A DNA stretch of 64,000 nucleotides from Pictodentalium vernedei. Taxonomy: Eukaryota > Mollusca > Scaphopoda > Dentaliida > Dentaliidae. A program made the position numbers and the translations under genes. Below the pieces are notes generated by a model. It saw only the letters and a program-made list of their open reading frames with translations, was not told the origin of the DNA and did no database searches. Each line of letters starts with the position of its first letter. Within the stretch, counting starts at the first letter, position 1. The DNA is taken from positions 181,436,350 to 181,500,349 of the forward strand of contig CM062297.1 of assembly GCA_031216915.1 (NCBI GenBank), read 5' to 3'. Of the stretch, positions 44,413 through 56,969 are shown one piece after another.

Positions 44413-44878
44413 GTTAAATATGATTGGCAATTTTTGTGGGCAGTCCTTGCCCAATTTAGTTGATAATCACATTAAAGAATTAAAAAAGCATATCAAGATC
44501 ACTTCTTAAATCTAAAGAGCATTAAAATGAAGTAAATACTGTCTGTGTGTAACAGACAATAAATTTCACTATAGGATGAAAAACTGTAGAGTATTTGTCA
44601 CCCGACAACACCTTTCTGCTGAGTTTCATGGATTTCTTGGCATGATTGACCATGACATCATTCCTCACTTTTGTAAATGTTATCTTTTGCATTTTAACCA
44701 TACAACACTGAATGGGAAATCAAACAAGACAGATTCTCTCTCTAGAAAATGAAATGCCAATGAAGCTTTCACCTGTGCATTGCATGTCACTTTGAAATAA
44801 GTAACCTCACCATGTGTTATTTTCCCATGAAACTGGGCAATGACAAAAATGCATTTCTGTTTCTGCTATGAAGGCCTG

Positions 44879-45141
44879 CAAGCCTGGAAATAAGCAATCT
44901 GTCATTTGCAGAATGAGGTCCCCAGAGGGTGAATTTGCTGATGGTATCCCATACAGTGGGCTAGAATCCCCCAATTTATCCTCTGGGCACCTCTTTCTGT
45001 GTAGGCCTGAGACCTTGATTCAGATTGAGGTTCACAGAGGGTAAATCTAGTAATGCTACCCTGCTGTGCAGGGTAGCATCACCAAATTCACCTTCTGGAG
45101 ACCTCATTCTGCAGATAACAGACTGCTTATTTCCAGGCATG
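44879..45141. mobile_element. hAT-type MITE family G, copy 5
   Basis: Ends CAAGCCTGGAAATAAGCAA and CTGCTTATTTCCAGGCATG; core hairpin GCTACCCTGCTGTGCAGGGT. The target duplication is imperfect. Orientation as at 4774. Confidence 0.8.
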
Positions 45142-45352
45142 GAAGACCTCATGTCTTGTTGAAACCTTCACCCGTACTGCTTGTAGTACAGTACTATAAT
45201 ACTAAAAGTCGAGAGAGAATTTCGATCGGATCAGGACTGGATCACGATCCAATCGAAATTATCTTTCTGTTTTAATCTCCCCAGCACAGTAGAATCTCAC
45301 TGATCAGTAAAAAAATGCGTAAATGTCGATTCTTAGATTCTATTTTCATTTT

Positions 45353-46777
45353 TAGCTCAACTTTGGCGAAGCTAAATTTGAGCTTATGCCATGGCCAGTC
45401 ATCCGTCTGTCCATCAACAATTCAATACGGCTCAGGCTAGAGGCCGTATTTATGAACCGATCTTTATGAAACTTCTTGGGTACCTTTATTTAGACCGTGG
45501 GACGAGAACGAGTGTTTTTGGGTCCGATCCGAAATTCAGGTTGGCCGCTGGCAATCATTTTGTACAAAATTAGGTGCAATCAGTTTTTTGCGCAGAACTT
45601 CCATATGAAAGCACTGATTTGAATAATTTTTTGTATGAATGTTTAGTACCATGGGATACATCACATACAATACAGGTTTTTTTCTCGTGCAGAAATTATG
45701 CAAATTAGATGAACTTTGATTTTTTCAGTGCTACTTGCACACAGTAAGTACACATGTCAATACGGCTCGGGCTAGAGTCTGCATTTATGAACTGATCTTC
45801 ACGAAACGTTTTGGGTACCTTTGTTATCACCTCAGGACGAGAACAAGTGTTTCTGGGTGTGGTCCAAAATTCAAGATGGTTGCCAGTGTCCATTTTGTAC
45901 CAAAATTAGGTCTAATCAGTTTTTTGTATACAACTTCTATACGGCTCAGGCTAGAGGCTGTATTTATGAACCGATCTTTACGAAACTTCTTGGGTACCTT
46001 TGTTATCACCGTGGGATGAGAACCAGTGTTTTGGGTGTGGTCTGAAATTCAAGATGGCCACCAACAGCCATTTTGTACCAAAATTAGTGCAATCAGTCTT
46101 TTGTACAGAACTTCTGTATGAAAGTTCTGATTTGAATAAATTTTTGTATGCATGTTTAGTAACATGGAATACATCACATATAGTACGGTTTTTTTTCTTG
46201 TGCAGAAATTATGCAAATTAGATGAACTTTGATTTATTCAGTGCTACTTATACACTGTAAGTGCACATATCAATACAGCTCAGGCTAGAGGCTGTATTTA
46301 TCAACGGATCTTCACGGAACTTCTTGGGTACCTTTGTTATCACCTTTGGACGAGAACGAGTGTTTCTGGGTGCGGTCCAAAATTCAAGATGGCTGCCAGT
46401 GGCCAATTTGTACCGAAATTAGGTCCAATCAGTTTTTTGTCACAACTTCTATACAGCTCGTATTTATGAACTGATCTTCACAAAACTTTTTGGGTACCTT
46501 TGTTTTCACCTTGGGACAGGAACGAGTGTGTTTTGGAGTGCCTTTGTTATCACTGTGCTATGAGAACAAATATTTTGGGGTTCAGTCAGACCCACTCTGG
46601 GACTCAGAGATTTCTTTTCTAGTTTAGCAACTGACTGTCACCCACCTTTACAATACTTTACCTATACATTTGTTACAGGCTACGGTCAGTATTTATGTAC
46701 AGAACATTGCAATACTTTATATGTACCTTTGTTACATGTACATGTCTTAACAAGTTGAGCTACAGTGTCATTGACAC
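45353..46777 (+). repeat. AGCTC-headed repeat S, copy 2
   Basis: Opens TAGCTCAACTTTGGCGAAGC and ends GTTGAGCTACAGTGTCATTG, as in copy 17433-19224. It has five diverged units and lacks one. It again lies between T-rich flanks. Confidence 0.82.
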
Positions 46778-46897
46778 TTTTATTTATGATTTGGTCTTGA
46801 TTTTGCAGTTTTATTTATGAAACCTCAACCCATTGGTATATAAGTGTATCGCTACCCAAATTATGATCTGATCAAGGAAAACACTACTTTTAAGAAG

Positions 46898-47300
46898 CCG
46901 TTAATTGAAAATAGAATACGTTTTCATTTTTGGAATTCACTCTAAAAAAATTTCCAGGATCCAGAAAAAGTATTTCCATTAGTTCCTTGAATCCTGCCCC
47001 CTATGTAACATGTAACCAAATAACTCTGTGAATTTTTATAGCCTTTGTCAGTGTATATTTTCATGTATTGTGTGATATGGCAGCCTATCAGCTTATCCTG
47101 TGCAATGCCTATGGTCAGCCAGTGTATGTTAGCTTACCAACTAACTTTACAATGCACAGGTTTAGTCACTCTTTTCTTTCTAGTTATTAATAAGATCACC
47201 TCTATTATACGACTAACCATGCACAATGCACAGCCTTAGTGAATGTACATTTTCATGTAGTGTGATATGGCAGTTACCAGTTTTTCATAACCGGAAACTG
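46898..47300 (+). repeat. Repeat J, fullest copy
   Basis: GTTTTCATTTTTGGAATTCA, TAGTTCCTTGAATCCTG, TGTGATATGGCAGCC and TTAGTCAC-type text recur in 12581-12820, 31965-32060, 32400-32725 and 42040-42100. Ends not defined. Confidence 0.65.
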
Positions 47301-47521
47301 GGACTAACCCTGTGTATTTCACAGGGTCAGTCACACTTGTTATAAAAAAATTTCATTATTAACTGAGTAACTAACCTTGTACACCATACAGCCTTAGTGT
47401 AAATCTCATCTATAGCAACTAATTTCCCAATGTAATGGTCAAAACCAGCTAGTAATATTCTCCAAAAGCATTTAAACTTTTTTAAATGCTTTTGGAATCG
47501 GCCTCTTTCCATTCAAAAGAT

Positions 47522-48060
47522 TTCAATGTCTTGAATGAGTTTGAAAACTAGTATGGTTCAGCCATATTGAGTGGAATTAGGGCCCTTAATTGGTTAATTT
47601 TTGCCTATTTGTAGCTCATCAGCAGGATAACTTGAACAAGTATCAATAGATTTGGTCAATATTTGGTATGTGAGACTTTCTTAACAATGTCTTGAATGAG
47701 TTTGAAAACTAGTATGGTTCAGTCATACTGAGTGGAGTTAGGGCCCTTAACTGGTAGAGTGCTAAATTATTTTTGGTCCTTAAAATTTCTTTGTGCATCT
47801 TTGCCTTGTTACAATTTATGGGAGAGTGCCAATAGACACTCTCCAATAAATTGTTACAAGGCAAATCCTAACAGATAAAATAATATAACTTTAAAGATAA
47901 TATGAAGCACATCCACAGAATATGAAGCCTTTAAATTGTGGTGCTGGCACCTCAGAATAAAGCCCAGCACTCTACCAGTTAATTAGTTAATTTTTGCCTG
48001 TTTGTAGCTCATTAGCAGGATAACTTGAACAAATATCAATGGATTTGATTTTATTGTAAT
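47522..48060. repeat. Small tandem duplication, second copy hit by a MITE
   Basis: Copy 1 (47522-47684) and copy 2 (47685 to about 48060, minus the insert) share TCTTGAATGAGTTTGAAAAC, TTAGGGCCCTTAAT and TTGCCTATTTGTAGCTCATC. Copy 1 has one TTAA at 47586-47589; copy 2 has the family K MITE there. Confidence 0.88.
47751..47978. mobile_element. TTAA-MITE family K, copy 3, with empty site nearby
   Basis: TTAA at 47747-47750 and 47979-47982; ends CTGGTAGAGTGCTAAA and CAGCACTCTACCAG. Core GGGAGAGTGCCAATAGACAC. Confidence 0.92.
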
Positions 48061-48299
48061 CACAAGCCTTACAAGTGCAAAAATAGTTGAGCCTGCATCA
48101 ACTATGAGTAATCCTCGTTCCTCAGTTAACACAGATTTACAGTATAACCCATATGCAATTAACAGGTCAAATTTCTTTTAAAAGTATCATAAACAGTTTA
48201 TTGTTGCAATGAAGGCCACCATTGCTGTGATCACTGATAAAAACTTGGATTTCAAGTTATTTTGCATCACCATCAGCACTTAACCAATTGAACAAACTC

Positions 48300-48649
48300 A
48301 GGGACGCGGTGGCTTAGTTGGTAGAGGTGCAGGCTGCAAGCCGAGAGGTCCTCGGTTTGAATCCTACCTGCGGCAACTGCGTTGTGTCCTTGGGCAAGAC
48401 ACTTCACCCCCATTGCCCACGTGGGGGCATGGTGACGCTGTGTACTAAGGCGTACTGCATGTTGATGGTGCACCTGTCTTCAACCAATGCTAACCCTGCC
48501 TGTGTGGAGTTAGTATGTTGGGGAGCTGACAGTTGCTCACCATTGCTCGGTGGTTCTCTCCGGGTACTCCGGCTTCCTCCACCTGTAAAACTGTTGTCAT
48601 GATTAGTCATTGTGGAGAAATATGTGACCTTAAACACCAATAAATAATA
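48300..48649 (+). mobile_element. tRNA-headed SINE
   Basis: Perfect 14-bp target duplication AATTGAACAAACTC at 48286-48299 and 48650-48663. A box ACGCGGTGGCTTAGTTGG, B box GGTTTGAATCCTA, body and AATAAATAA tail as in the other copies. Confidence 0.94.
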
Positions 48650-49127
48650 AATTGAACAAACTCTAATGTTGCATGGATTTTAAAAGTGCTTCAGCACCAA
48701 CAGTGTACACACATGATACTATATTAGTAATTGTAGTGACCAGTCAAGTGGAACACAATCGTTATGCTTGAGTATCTCTGTAACGTTTTTAAAATTGAAA
48801 CAAAATATAAACATATCGTTTTCTGAAATGAGCTTACTGAGCCGTTTAGTAGAATATTTTGTACACTATATTATTATTTCTAACAATGAAGTCTGAAATT
48901 ACATCTTATTTCTATGTTTAGTTGCAATGCATTTTTTTATATAAAAGCAGTCTAAAGAATAGTAATTTCCTCTGAAGTGATTATCTAAATTTTCTGTTTA
49001 TTATTACTTAAGGTCTAATTTTTACTGCATGGGAGTTTGTAATTATTTACCAGTTGGAAAAATATTTGAACACATATATCTTCCATACCTTCCTCCCCTG
49101 GCTAGTTTTATAATTCTGTTATATTAA

Positions 49128-49363
49128 CACTTAACCCACTGTGTGTTTTAAAATATTTTTCATCAAATATAGTCATGGCTGCTATGAAACCGCCATGACT
49201 AGATTTTATGAAAAATTCAAAAAATTGACACAAGAAATCACTGGTCAAAAAGTTGATATAATCTCATGGGAAGTTTTTGTTAAACATACTCAAATTTAAC
49301 TTATTTTGGTGGGAAGAGATGTCCTGTCCTGGGCAGGAATATCCGCCAGCAGCATTCAAGGTG
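49128..49363. mobile_element. TTAA-MITE family D, copy 3
   Basis: TTAA at 49124-49127 and 49364-49367; contains CCGCCATGACTAGATTTTAT and CTGGGCAGGAATATCCGCCA. It lies in the 486-bp stretch (about 49026-49511) that is missing from copy 2 of the duplication. Confidence 0.82.
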
Positions 49364-50689
49364 TTAACTCTTAACATAACAGCTAAAACCACCCAGCACT
49401 ATTCACCAAAATCCCCATTAAAATTTTATTGTCATTTCTAGTGTTCAACCGATTACCAAAAATGGCTGCTGACCGATTACTGGTTATTTGAGCTCACAAT
49501 CGGCCAATGCCGATTCCAATTGTAATACCATGCACTACTACACAATTCAAGGCTCACATGGAACTACATTAAATTGAACAAATTTTACAGTGTTTACAAT
49601 CCGTTCACTACTAGATAAGTCGAGACTCGAAAGAACTACATTAAATTGAACATATTTCACAGTGTTAAACTCTGTTGACTCAGGTCCAGTAAAATTACCA
49701 GTCGCGCATACTTGGGTGGTAAATGTGGCTCTGAGAGCCACATTTACCGCCCAAGTGTGCACAACTGGTAATTGTTACTGCAACCTGAGTCAATGGAGTG
49801 CAACCTTCACTTTTCCAGTATGAACTGGCGATTGCCGCAAGTACGCTCATTTGTAAGCTTTACATGTCATTTAACTTGTATGTCCCGTAAAGGGGCATCT
49901 AGAGAGATTAAGAATACACATTGTGGTGGTTTTTCAGTGTTATTGAATGGTATCATTGACATCATTTTACATTAACAATTGAACAATTGCAGAAGATAAT
50001 AAAATGTGGTTTATAAATCATCACAAAATGCTTGGCAGCAATCAGATGAATCGATGTTCCAGGAGCCGTTGCCGTTGTTATCCAATTGCCCATAGTCAGT
50101 CGATTGTGTTGGCCAGTTCCGATCTTTGGTTGACCACTATTCATTTCCTCATTTTTTGTCTCACAAACATAACTTATGATGCCTCTTTGGAATAAGCTCA
50201 TTGAACTTGTCTCAGTAAGGGTTCACCAGCTTCGCTTTTTAGCAGGGTTCTTGTACTGTTTTGAAATTGTTGAGATTGTATGGGATATTGCATCGTTCTA
50301 GAAAAGGTCTCGAAAAGTATGGAAAAAACTTTAGTTAAGCCCTTAGGGTATTGAAAAGGGATGGAAATTAATTTTTTTAACAAATTTGAAATAAAAAACC
50401 CATTAAAATTCCTAGTAATTTTATATCCTTTATCTACTCATATAAGAATCTGTACTGAACCACATAAGTATGAAGAAGTTACAAGTATTTTTTAAAAAAG
50501 GATAAAATATAACTTTCACATTTTCATCAGTTTGAAGTACCCAAATGGGTATGGAAAATGGGCTGACATTTCTGGAAGAAGTGTGTAACCTCTTTTCCTG
50601 GCATGTGCAACAACAAATATTTGGGCAAAAATTAATTTTTTAGTTATTCAAAAAATTTGTTTGCAAATATTGGTTTTGTAAAGTGTTAC

Positions 50690-50940
50690 AATACAGCTGC
50701 TATGGAATGGTTGTTTTCCATGGGTGAGCAATATTTTCACAGACTTAATAATATTAGATTCCAAACACTAATTATAGGAATAATCATCAAAAATTTAATT
50801 AATTAAGCACCAGGTACAACCCAGTGCTTCATTAATTAAAATTTTGCTGATGTTGATTTTCCTTACCTGGTAAATGCATGTGTGGACATCTCTGACCATG
50901 CGCGGATTGTGACCAGACCACGACGACTACTGTAAGATGG
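50690..50940 (+). repeat. Palindromic repeat N, copy 2
   Basis: AATTTAATTAATTAAGCACC, loop GGTACAACCC, then TGCTTCATTAATTAAAATT. Its duplicate lies at about 60320-60550. Confidence 0.75.
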
Positions 50941-52455
50941 CATTTTGATTATTTTTAGATGATATTAAAAACAAATTGCAAACGATTGTATGAAATTTAT
51001 TCACAAACAACTCAGAGTACAGTGAAATCATAGTAACTAAATAGCCATTCTACAAGAGAAATATATTCAGTGTATTAAAACAAATTGCAGCCGATTGTAC
51101 AAAATTTATTCACAAACAAATCAAAGTACACTGAAATCCTTTTAACTGGATAGTCATTCTATATTCAGTTATCAGCAATGTATAATTAAGCAGAATTTGG
51201 TCATTTTTGTGTACTCTGAAAAATAGCACTTCTGTTACTGGTATATCTTGTTTGACAAAACTCATGACACTCAATCAAACAAAGTAGAATTTATTGAATG
51301 CTTAGGCCATTAAAAAAAATGTCTATGTTCTCAGGCAATTGTGCCTCAAATTTTTGATGAGGCAGGAGGCTGTTTATTTTTGTTTTTTATTCTGAAATCT
51401 GAAAAAGAAACCCTAAAAAAATATATTCACATTTCAGGAAGAAATCTTTTACAAACTCCAGACTGGTGTTATCTTATCACAAATTTACAAAATGCTTCAA
51501 TCAACTTGGCTGTTGACAACATGCCAAAGATGCTCCATAGCAGGATTATGTTCAGTCCATCACTAATTTGAAAAGATAATAGCAGCATTTTCATCAAAAG
51601 TTATTATATGTACCAACATAGAAAACATTTTTATAATAGTCAGAAATTCGAAGCATGAAAATGTGGAGGAAAATGGGAACAGGAAGTTGAAATACTACAG
51701 AGAAATGTGGGTGTACCGGTGCCGGTGTTCAAAATTCTGATCCAAAAATACTGACCGGCGAAATTTATTTTGACCGGGCATAAATTTATTTTTTTATTTT
51801 TTTATTTTTTTTTTTGGGGGGGGGGGGGGGGGGAGGAGGAGGGGTGTTTCACTAGGTGTTAAACAGTTTTGATGTTGTGGATATTTAATGATGCGAGCAG
51901 TGCCTCAGAACATGCACCTTTTTTTAAATGACCTTACATTGGATGTACTGAGGCAGGATAGACTTAGAAACATGGAAGTGCTCTAAAGTGGGCTGTGGGC
52001 TGCACAGGAATAAATGATTGGCTAAGCTTGACTTCATTGCTTTCCTGATATAACCGTAGATGCTGAAAGTATCCTTAACTAGAAGAGTGTTAGAAGCCAC
52101 TATCATGGCTCTATTGAAAAATGCTGAAAGCCACTATAGTTGCTTTACACTGTGTGCATTAGCTTGATGTTTTCTCACAGTAGAACAGAATTTTTATATA
52201 AAATTGTTTTGTTACAATTTATTGGAGAGTGCACATTACAGCAAATCAATTATTTTTTAACAAAATTTTGATAAACCAAAGCTCCCAAGCTGGTGGCAAT
52301 AGAATTTATAAAAAAAAAAAGTCATGTTACAAATCACCTTTGAAAAAAAATTCAGCACCCTACCAGTTAAAAATACCAATATATAAATTCAACAAGAATC
52401 CACTCTATACTCTACATGCAATTAGCAGGTCAAATGTGTAGTGAAAGTGTGTTTT

Positions 52456-52685
52456 CCACCTGGGAACCCCGGGAAGTAAGCAGCACTTGTTTACTGTGGT
52501 AAACCAGTTCCGCTTTACTAGTAAAATAGGACCCAGTCACCAATGCTTGGGGTGAAAGTCCTCTAAAATGGGCAACATGTAGATCAACGATTGACTAAAC
52601 TTGACTTCATCTCCATGTTGTGTCACGATTAGCCATGGTGCATAAATATGCGACGTTAACCACCAACAAACAAACAAACGAAAGT
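52456..52685 (+). repeat. Element L, sharing the SINE 3' tail
   Basis: GGGAACCCCGGGAAGTAAGC, TAGGACCCAGTCACCAATGC and CTCTAAAATGGGCAACATG lead into TCACGATTAGCCATGGTGCA and a (AACA)n tail, the same 3' end as the tRNA-headed SINEs. Other copies are at 21815-22055 and 62462-62690. It may be the 3' end of the LINE that supplies the SINE tail, or another SINE. Confidence 0.65.
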
Positions 52686-53946
52686 GTGTTTAGCAGTTTT
52701 GCTGTTAGAAGTTATATGCAATTAACAGGGGTTATTCAATTAATTCTTTACTAAACAGTAGAATATTTTGTACACTATATTATTATTTCTAACAATGAAG
52801 TCTGAAATTACATCTTATTTCTATGTTTAGTTGCAATGCATTTTTTGATATAAAAGCAGTCTAAAGAATAGTAATTTCCTCTGAAGTGATTATCTAAATT
52901 TTCTGTTTATTATTACTTAAGGTCTAATTTTTACGATTCCAATTGTAATACCATGCACTACTAGACAATTCAAGGCTCACATGGAACTACATTAAATTGA
53001 ACAAATTTTACAGTGTTTACAATCCGTTCACTACTAGATAAGTCGAGACTCGAAAGAACTACATTAAATTGAACATATTTCACAGTGTTAAACTCTGTTG
53101 ACTCAGGTCCAGTAAAATTACCAGTCGCGCATACTTGGGTGGTAAATGTGGCTCTGAGAGCCACATTTACCGCCCAAGTGTGCACAACTGGTAATTGTTA
53201 CTGCAACCTGAGTCAGTGGAGTGCAACCTTCACTTTTCCAGTATGAACTGGCGATTGCCGCAAGTACGCTCATTTGTAAGCTTTACATGTCATTTAACTT
53301 GTATGTCCCATAAAGGGGCATCTAGAGAGATTAAGAATACACATTGTGGTGGTTTTTCAGTGTTATTGAATGGTATCATTGACATCATTTTACATTAACA
53401 ATTGAACAATTGCAGAAGATAATAAAATGTGGTTTATAAATCATCACAAAATGCTTGGCAGCAATCAGATGAATCGATGTTCCAGGAGCCATTGCCATTG
53501 TTATCCAGTTGCCCACAGTCGACCGATTGTGCTGGCCAGTTCCGATCTTTGGTTGAACACTATTCATTTCCTTTTTTTTTGTCTCACAAACATAACTTAT
53601 GATGCCTCTTTGGAATAAGCCCATTGATCTCATCTCAGTAAGGGTTCATAAGCTTCGCTTTTTAACAGGGTTCTTGTACTGTTTTGAAATTGTTGAGAAT
53701 GTATGGGATATTGCGTTGTTCTAGAAAAGGTCTCGAAAAGTATGGAAAAAACTTTAGTTAAGCCGTTAGGGTATTGAAAAAGGATGGAAATTAATATTTT
53801 TTAACAAATTCGAAATAAAAAAGCCATTAAAATTCCTAGTAATTTTATATCCTTTATCTACTCATATAAGTAGCTTTACTGAACCACATAAGTATGAAGA
53901 AATTACAAGTATTTTTTAAAAAAGGATAAAATATAACTTTCATATT

Positions 53947-54204
53947 TCTTATCAACCTACCGAAATTGTTTACAACAGGCTTGCACTACAGTGGAAGAAC
54001 GTAACTCGGATAAAATACTCTCTATTTTAATCTTTCCCAAGATTTGGGAAAGAAAAGTGGTGTAAAAACACCACGAAAAAATAAGCCAAAACTGGGCCGA
54101 GCGCCATCGGCGCACACCCAGTATGGGACGCTCTTCCATAGTACAAATCCCTGACTTCCGTCACAGTGCGCAATGCATCAATTCGTCATTCTTTTTCTAT
54201 CCGA
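53947..54204. repeat. DIRS left inverted terminal repeat
   Basis: From CTTATCAACCTACCGAAATT to AATTCGTCATTC. It is the near-perfect complement of the right terminal repeat. The right one extends about 27 bases further out. Confidence 0.9.
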
Positions 54205-54469
54205 AGCACGAGCAGGATGTGTTTCCGCCATATGCATTATGAAACAGTGATAATTCAACTCGTGGATAATGGTTTTCCTGTGACTGGAATTATGGATCTG
54301 AAGCTTGTATAATAACAGGACTGTGTTTTATATATTCTCATTTATATTTTCAACCACATTCTCATTGTTTATTAATTACTATTCCGTTTTCGCGAATGTT
54401 TTGCGACATCGTGTCATCGCGATTCGACAATAAATTTTTTCGGTTGATAAAAAAAAAAAAAAAATTTAT

Positions 54470-56780
54470 TGGAGTCGGTGTCGGCCGTCTGGGTTCTGCC
54501 ACCTTCTCTCGTAATTGAGGGTGTTCTTCTACTTCCTGTTTCTGTTGAGTTCACCTTTTTCTTCTACTGCTCTCACCTCTGTTCTTTCCAGTTCGGTTCC
54601 TTTAGGGCAATTCCTTTTGCCCTCGCCATTGGTGCGTTCTCGTGTCCGTTTCGTGAACGGTTTCGTTTCGGGTTGCCCGATTCGACCACGTCTGATGAGA
54701 ATTGCTCCTCCTCCGTGGGGAATGTGCAGCTCCTCCCGCACCAGCGGGGGGTGGGGAGCGCTTTCGTTTCGGGGCTTCCCGATTCGACCATGTCTGGTGA
54801 GAGTTATTCCCCTTCCGTGGGGAATGTGCAGTGTTTTACCGTGGTGGATACTGCGGGAGCTGTTGGTTTTCTGGTGTAGAGATGCCTGGTTCCGGGACTA
54901 TGCGCCCTCTCCAGTCGACATCTGAGGCTGTCACTAGGGTTGTGACTCCTCCTTTGGAGGCTGAGCTTGGTGGCTCTCTCCGCTTTTCCGCCAGTTCCAA
55001 CAGCTCCCGTCGTATCTGCTGCTACTGCTGTTCCGTCTACAACGTCATTGGGCACCGTTTTTAGCCGGCCTCGGCTTCTCCCTGCCAGGGTCTGCAGGGA
55101 TGTCTGTAGTGTGGTTGTGGGGTTTCGGCCTCAGCCTTCCCAGACTTCCACTCGGCGAAGTCAAATGGGGCTGCTGACTGAACCCCATACTGTGTCCTCT
55201 CAGCCATTGAGCACAGTAGTTTTATACCTGCAGTGGTCTGCTGCGGTGTCTGGTTGTGTAGACGTGGGGGTATCGGCCTCAGCCTTCCCTGACTTCAACT
55301 CAGCGAAGTTGGAAGTGGCTGCCGGCTGGACCCTCTCCTGTGGTCTCTGCGCCGTCGAGCACCACAGTTGTCATTGGATTCGGTTGTTCTTAGTGGGACA
55401 CTATGAACTCCGTGGCGTTTCCGTCCCTCATTCTGGCCACACGACCAGTTTTGGGGGTCCAACGTCTTTTGTGCAGCCTGGACCTTCTGCCCTGCAGAGG
55501 TCAGTGGTGACTCTCATGAGTTCCTGCTATGTTGATCCTCGGGGTGTGTCACACCCCTATACACGTCTGGCTTCAGACGTTTTCGGCTGCCGCCCGTCGT
55601 CCCATGTCGGGTCTTTTGGAGGATCGTGACCCTTGGCTGGTTCAGAGGGTCAGCGGTGAAGCCACTTTGCCAGTTCGTTCCCCTGTCGAACCGGCCAGTA
55701 CAGGCAGTGAGCTTAGGGAGGCCCTCTCCTTACTCACTCAGGTTCTGTCAACGAGCCTTCCTGTTGCTTCCAGCGAGGCAGCGAGTGGTTTCCAGGCGCC
55801 TCCTATGGCGCCGCCTCCCGGGATTAGAAACAGGCCACTTTCTGATCCCCTGGTGTTCCGACACCATGGGAGGCGTCGGCTGGTTTGCCCACGATGGGCT
55901 ATGTGTCTTCCGACTCAGGGGAAGAGTCAGACATGCTTGATGTCGAGAGCCAGCAGTCTTCGGACTTGGGGGCAGCTCTTGATTTCGTGTTTGCGTTCCT
56001 TCCGGATCTCAAACCATCTAACCAGTCGACAGTGTCAGCCAGGCCGCGATCATCGGTCGCGCGCCAACAGTCTATGGAGCAACCTGCTTCTGGGCGTCTT
56101 CGACCATGCCCTTCGGTACAGTTGGTTGAAGCATTTTCAGCCTTGGACTCCAAGCTAAGTTCCAAGGCTATGAAGGCTCCGTTCTTCACCAGGGTTGACA
56201 CCTTTTTGCCTCTGGCGCGTTATCGTTCCTACGATTCCGCCAATCCGTCGGTCTACCAGACTTTGACGGTTTTTGGATCAGGACTCCATTTCCCTCGGGC
56301 TTTCCAAGTCCAAGTCTGCCGTCATTCCGATGACAACTCTGGAGTCCACATTGGGCTTATCGAGAGAGATGCTTGGTATGCTTTCTCTCTCCGATCACGT
56401 CGTCTCAGCTTTTGCTGCTTATCTGCCTTCAGATAAGATTGACGAGGTACAGGCTCCTTTGCGTGTGCTGTCCAAGGCGCTCATGCATCTTACTCACGCG
56501 CATGCCTGTAACACGGCTAATCTGGAATTAGTTCGAAGGGACTCTGTGCGGGACACTGGCCGATCCCTTCCTGAGGAGCAGTACGCTGCTCTTCGATCTG
56601 CTTTTTTGACAGGTCCGCAACTTTTCCATGATTCTGTGTTGACGGTCCGGGATGATGTCCTACGTCATTCCAACGATCAGCTGCTGTTTCTTCAGCTTGA
56701 TCAGCCTTCTAGGGTAGGCACGGGCCGTTCCAAGCCTAACAAGTACCCTCTGCTTCCTCTGCAAAGCAAAAGGGGCTGAT
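54470..56780 (+). pseudogene. DIRS gag-like region (fossil)
   Basis: GC-rich, Ser/Pro-rich reading frames occupy the place where DIRS elements keep their structural gene, between the left terminal repeat and reverse transcriptase. No sequence motif was recognised; the assignment is by position. Broken. Confidence 0.55.
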
Positions 56781-56969
56781 CCTTCTGCCACCGCTTCTAC
56801 TTCTTACTCAAGGGGTAAGGGTAAGCGTCGGCAGTCTTGAGGGAACTTCCAGGATTCTTCATTCAGTAGAGGTGTTTTCTCCTCTCGCGAGCCTCGTGGG
56901 GGTTCGCAATGAAGGTCCTCACCTCGACTCGTCCCAGGTTGGAGGAAGGATAGCAGAGTTCGCAGCCCG

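Larger units (their letters stand above)
48849..52755 (+). repeat. 3.9-kb tandem duplication, copy 1
   Basis: Starts AGTAGAATATTTTGTACACT and ends TAATTCTTTACTAAAC. Copy 2 begins with the same sequence immediately after. It contains family D copy 3 (49128-49363), palindromic repeat N (50690-50940), a MITE-like core (50178-50222), a G run at 51815, a family K relative (52078-52375) and element L (52456-52685). Confidence 0.93.

Noticed and set aside
48300-48380. Possible tRNA gene
   Set aside because: A and B boxes are present but the acceptor stem does not close, and the unit continues into the SINE body with a target duplication.
51800-51845. Long G run as a functional quadruplex or telomere-like site
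   Set aside because: It is a homopolymer with variable length between the two duplicate copies (51815 and 61815). Simple-sequence drift explains it.
49547-53398. Conserved small frames repeated at 49547-49975 and 52970-53398
   Set aside because: Identity is explained by the recent 3.9-kb tandem duplication, not by coding constraint.
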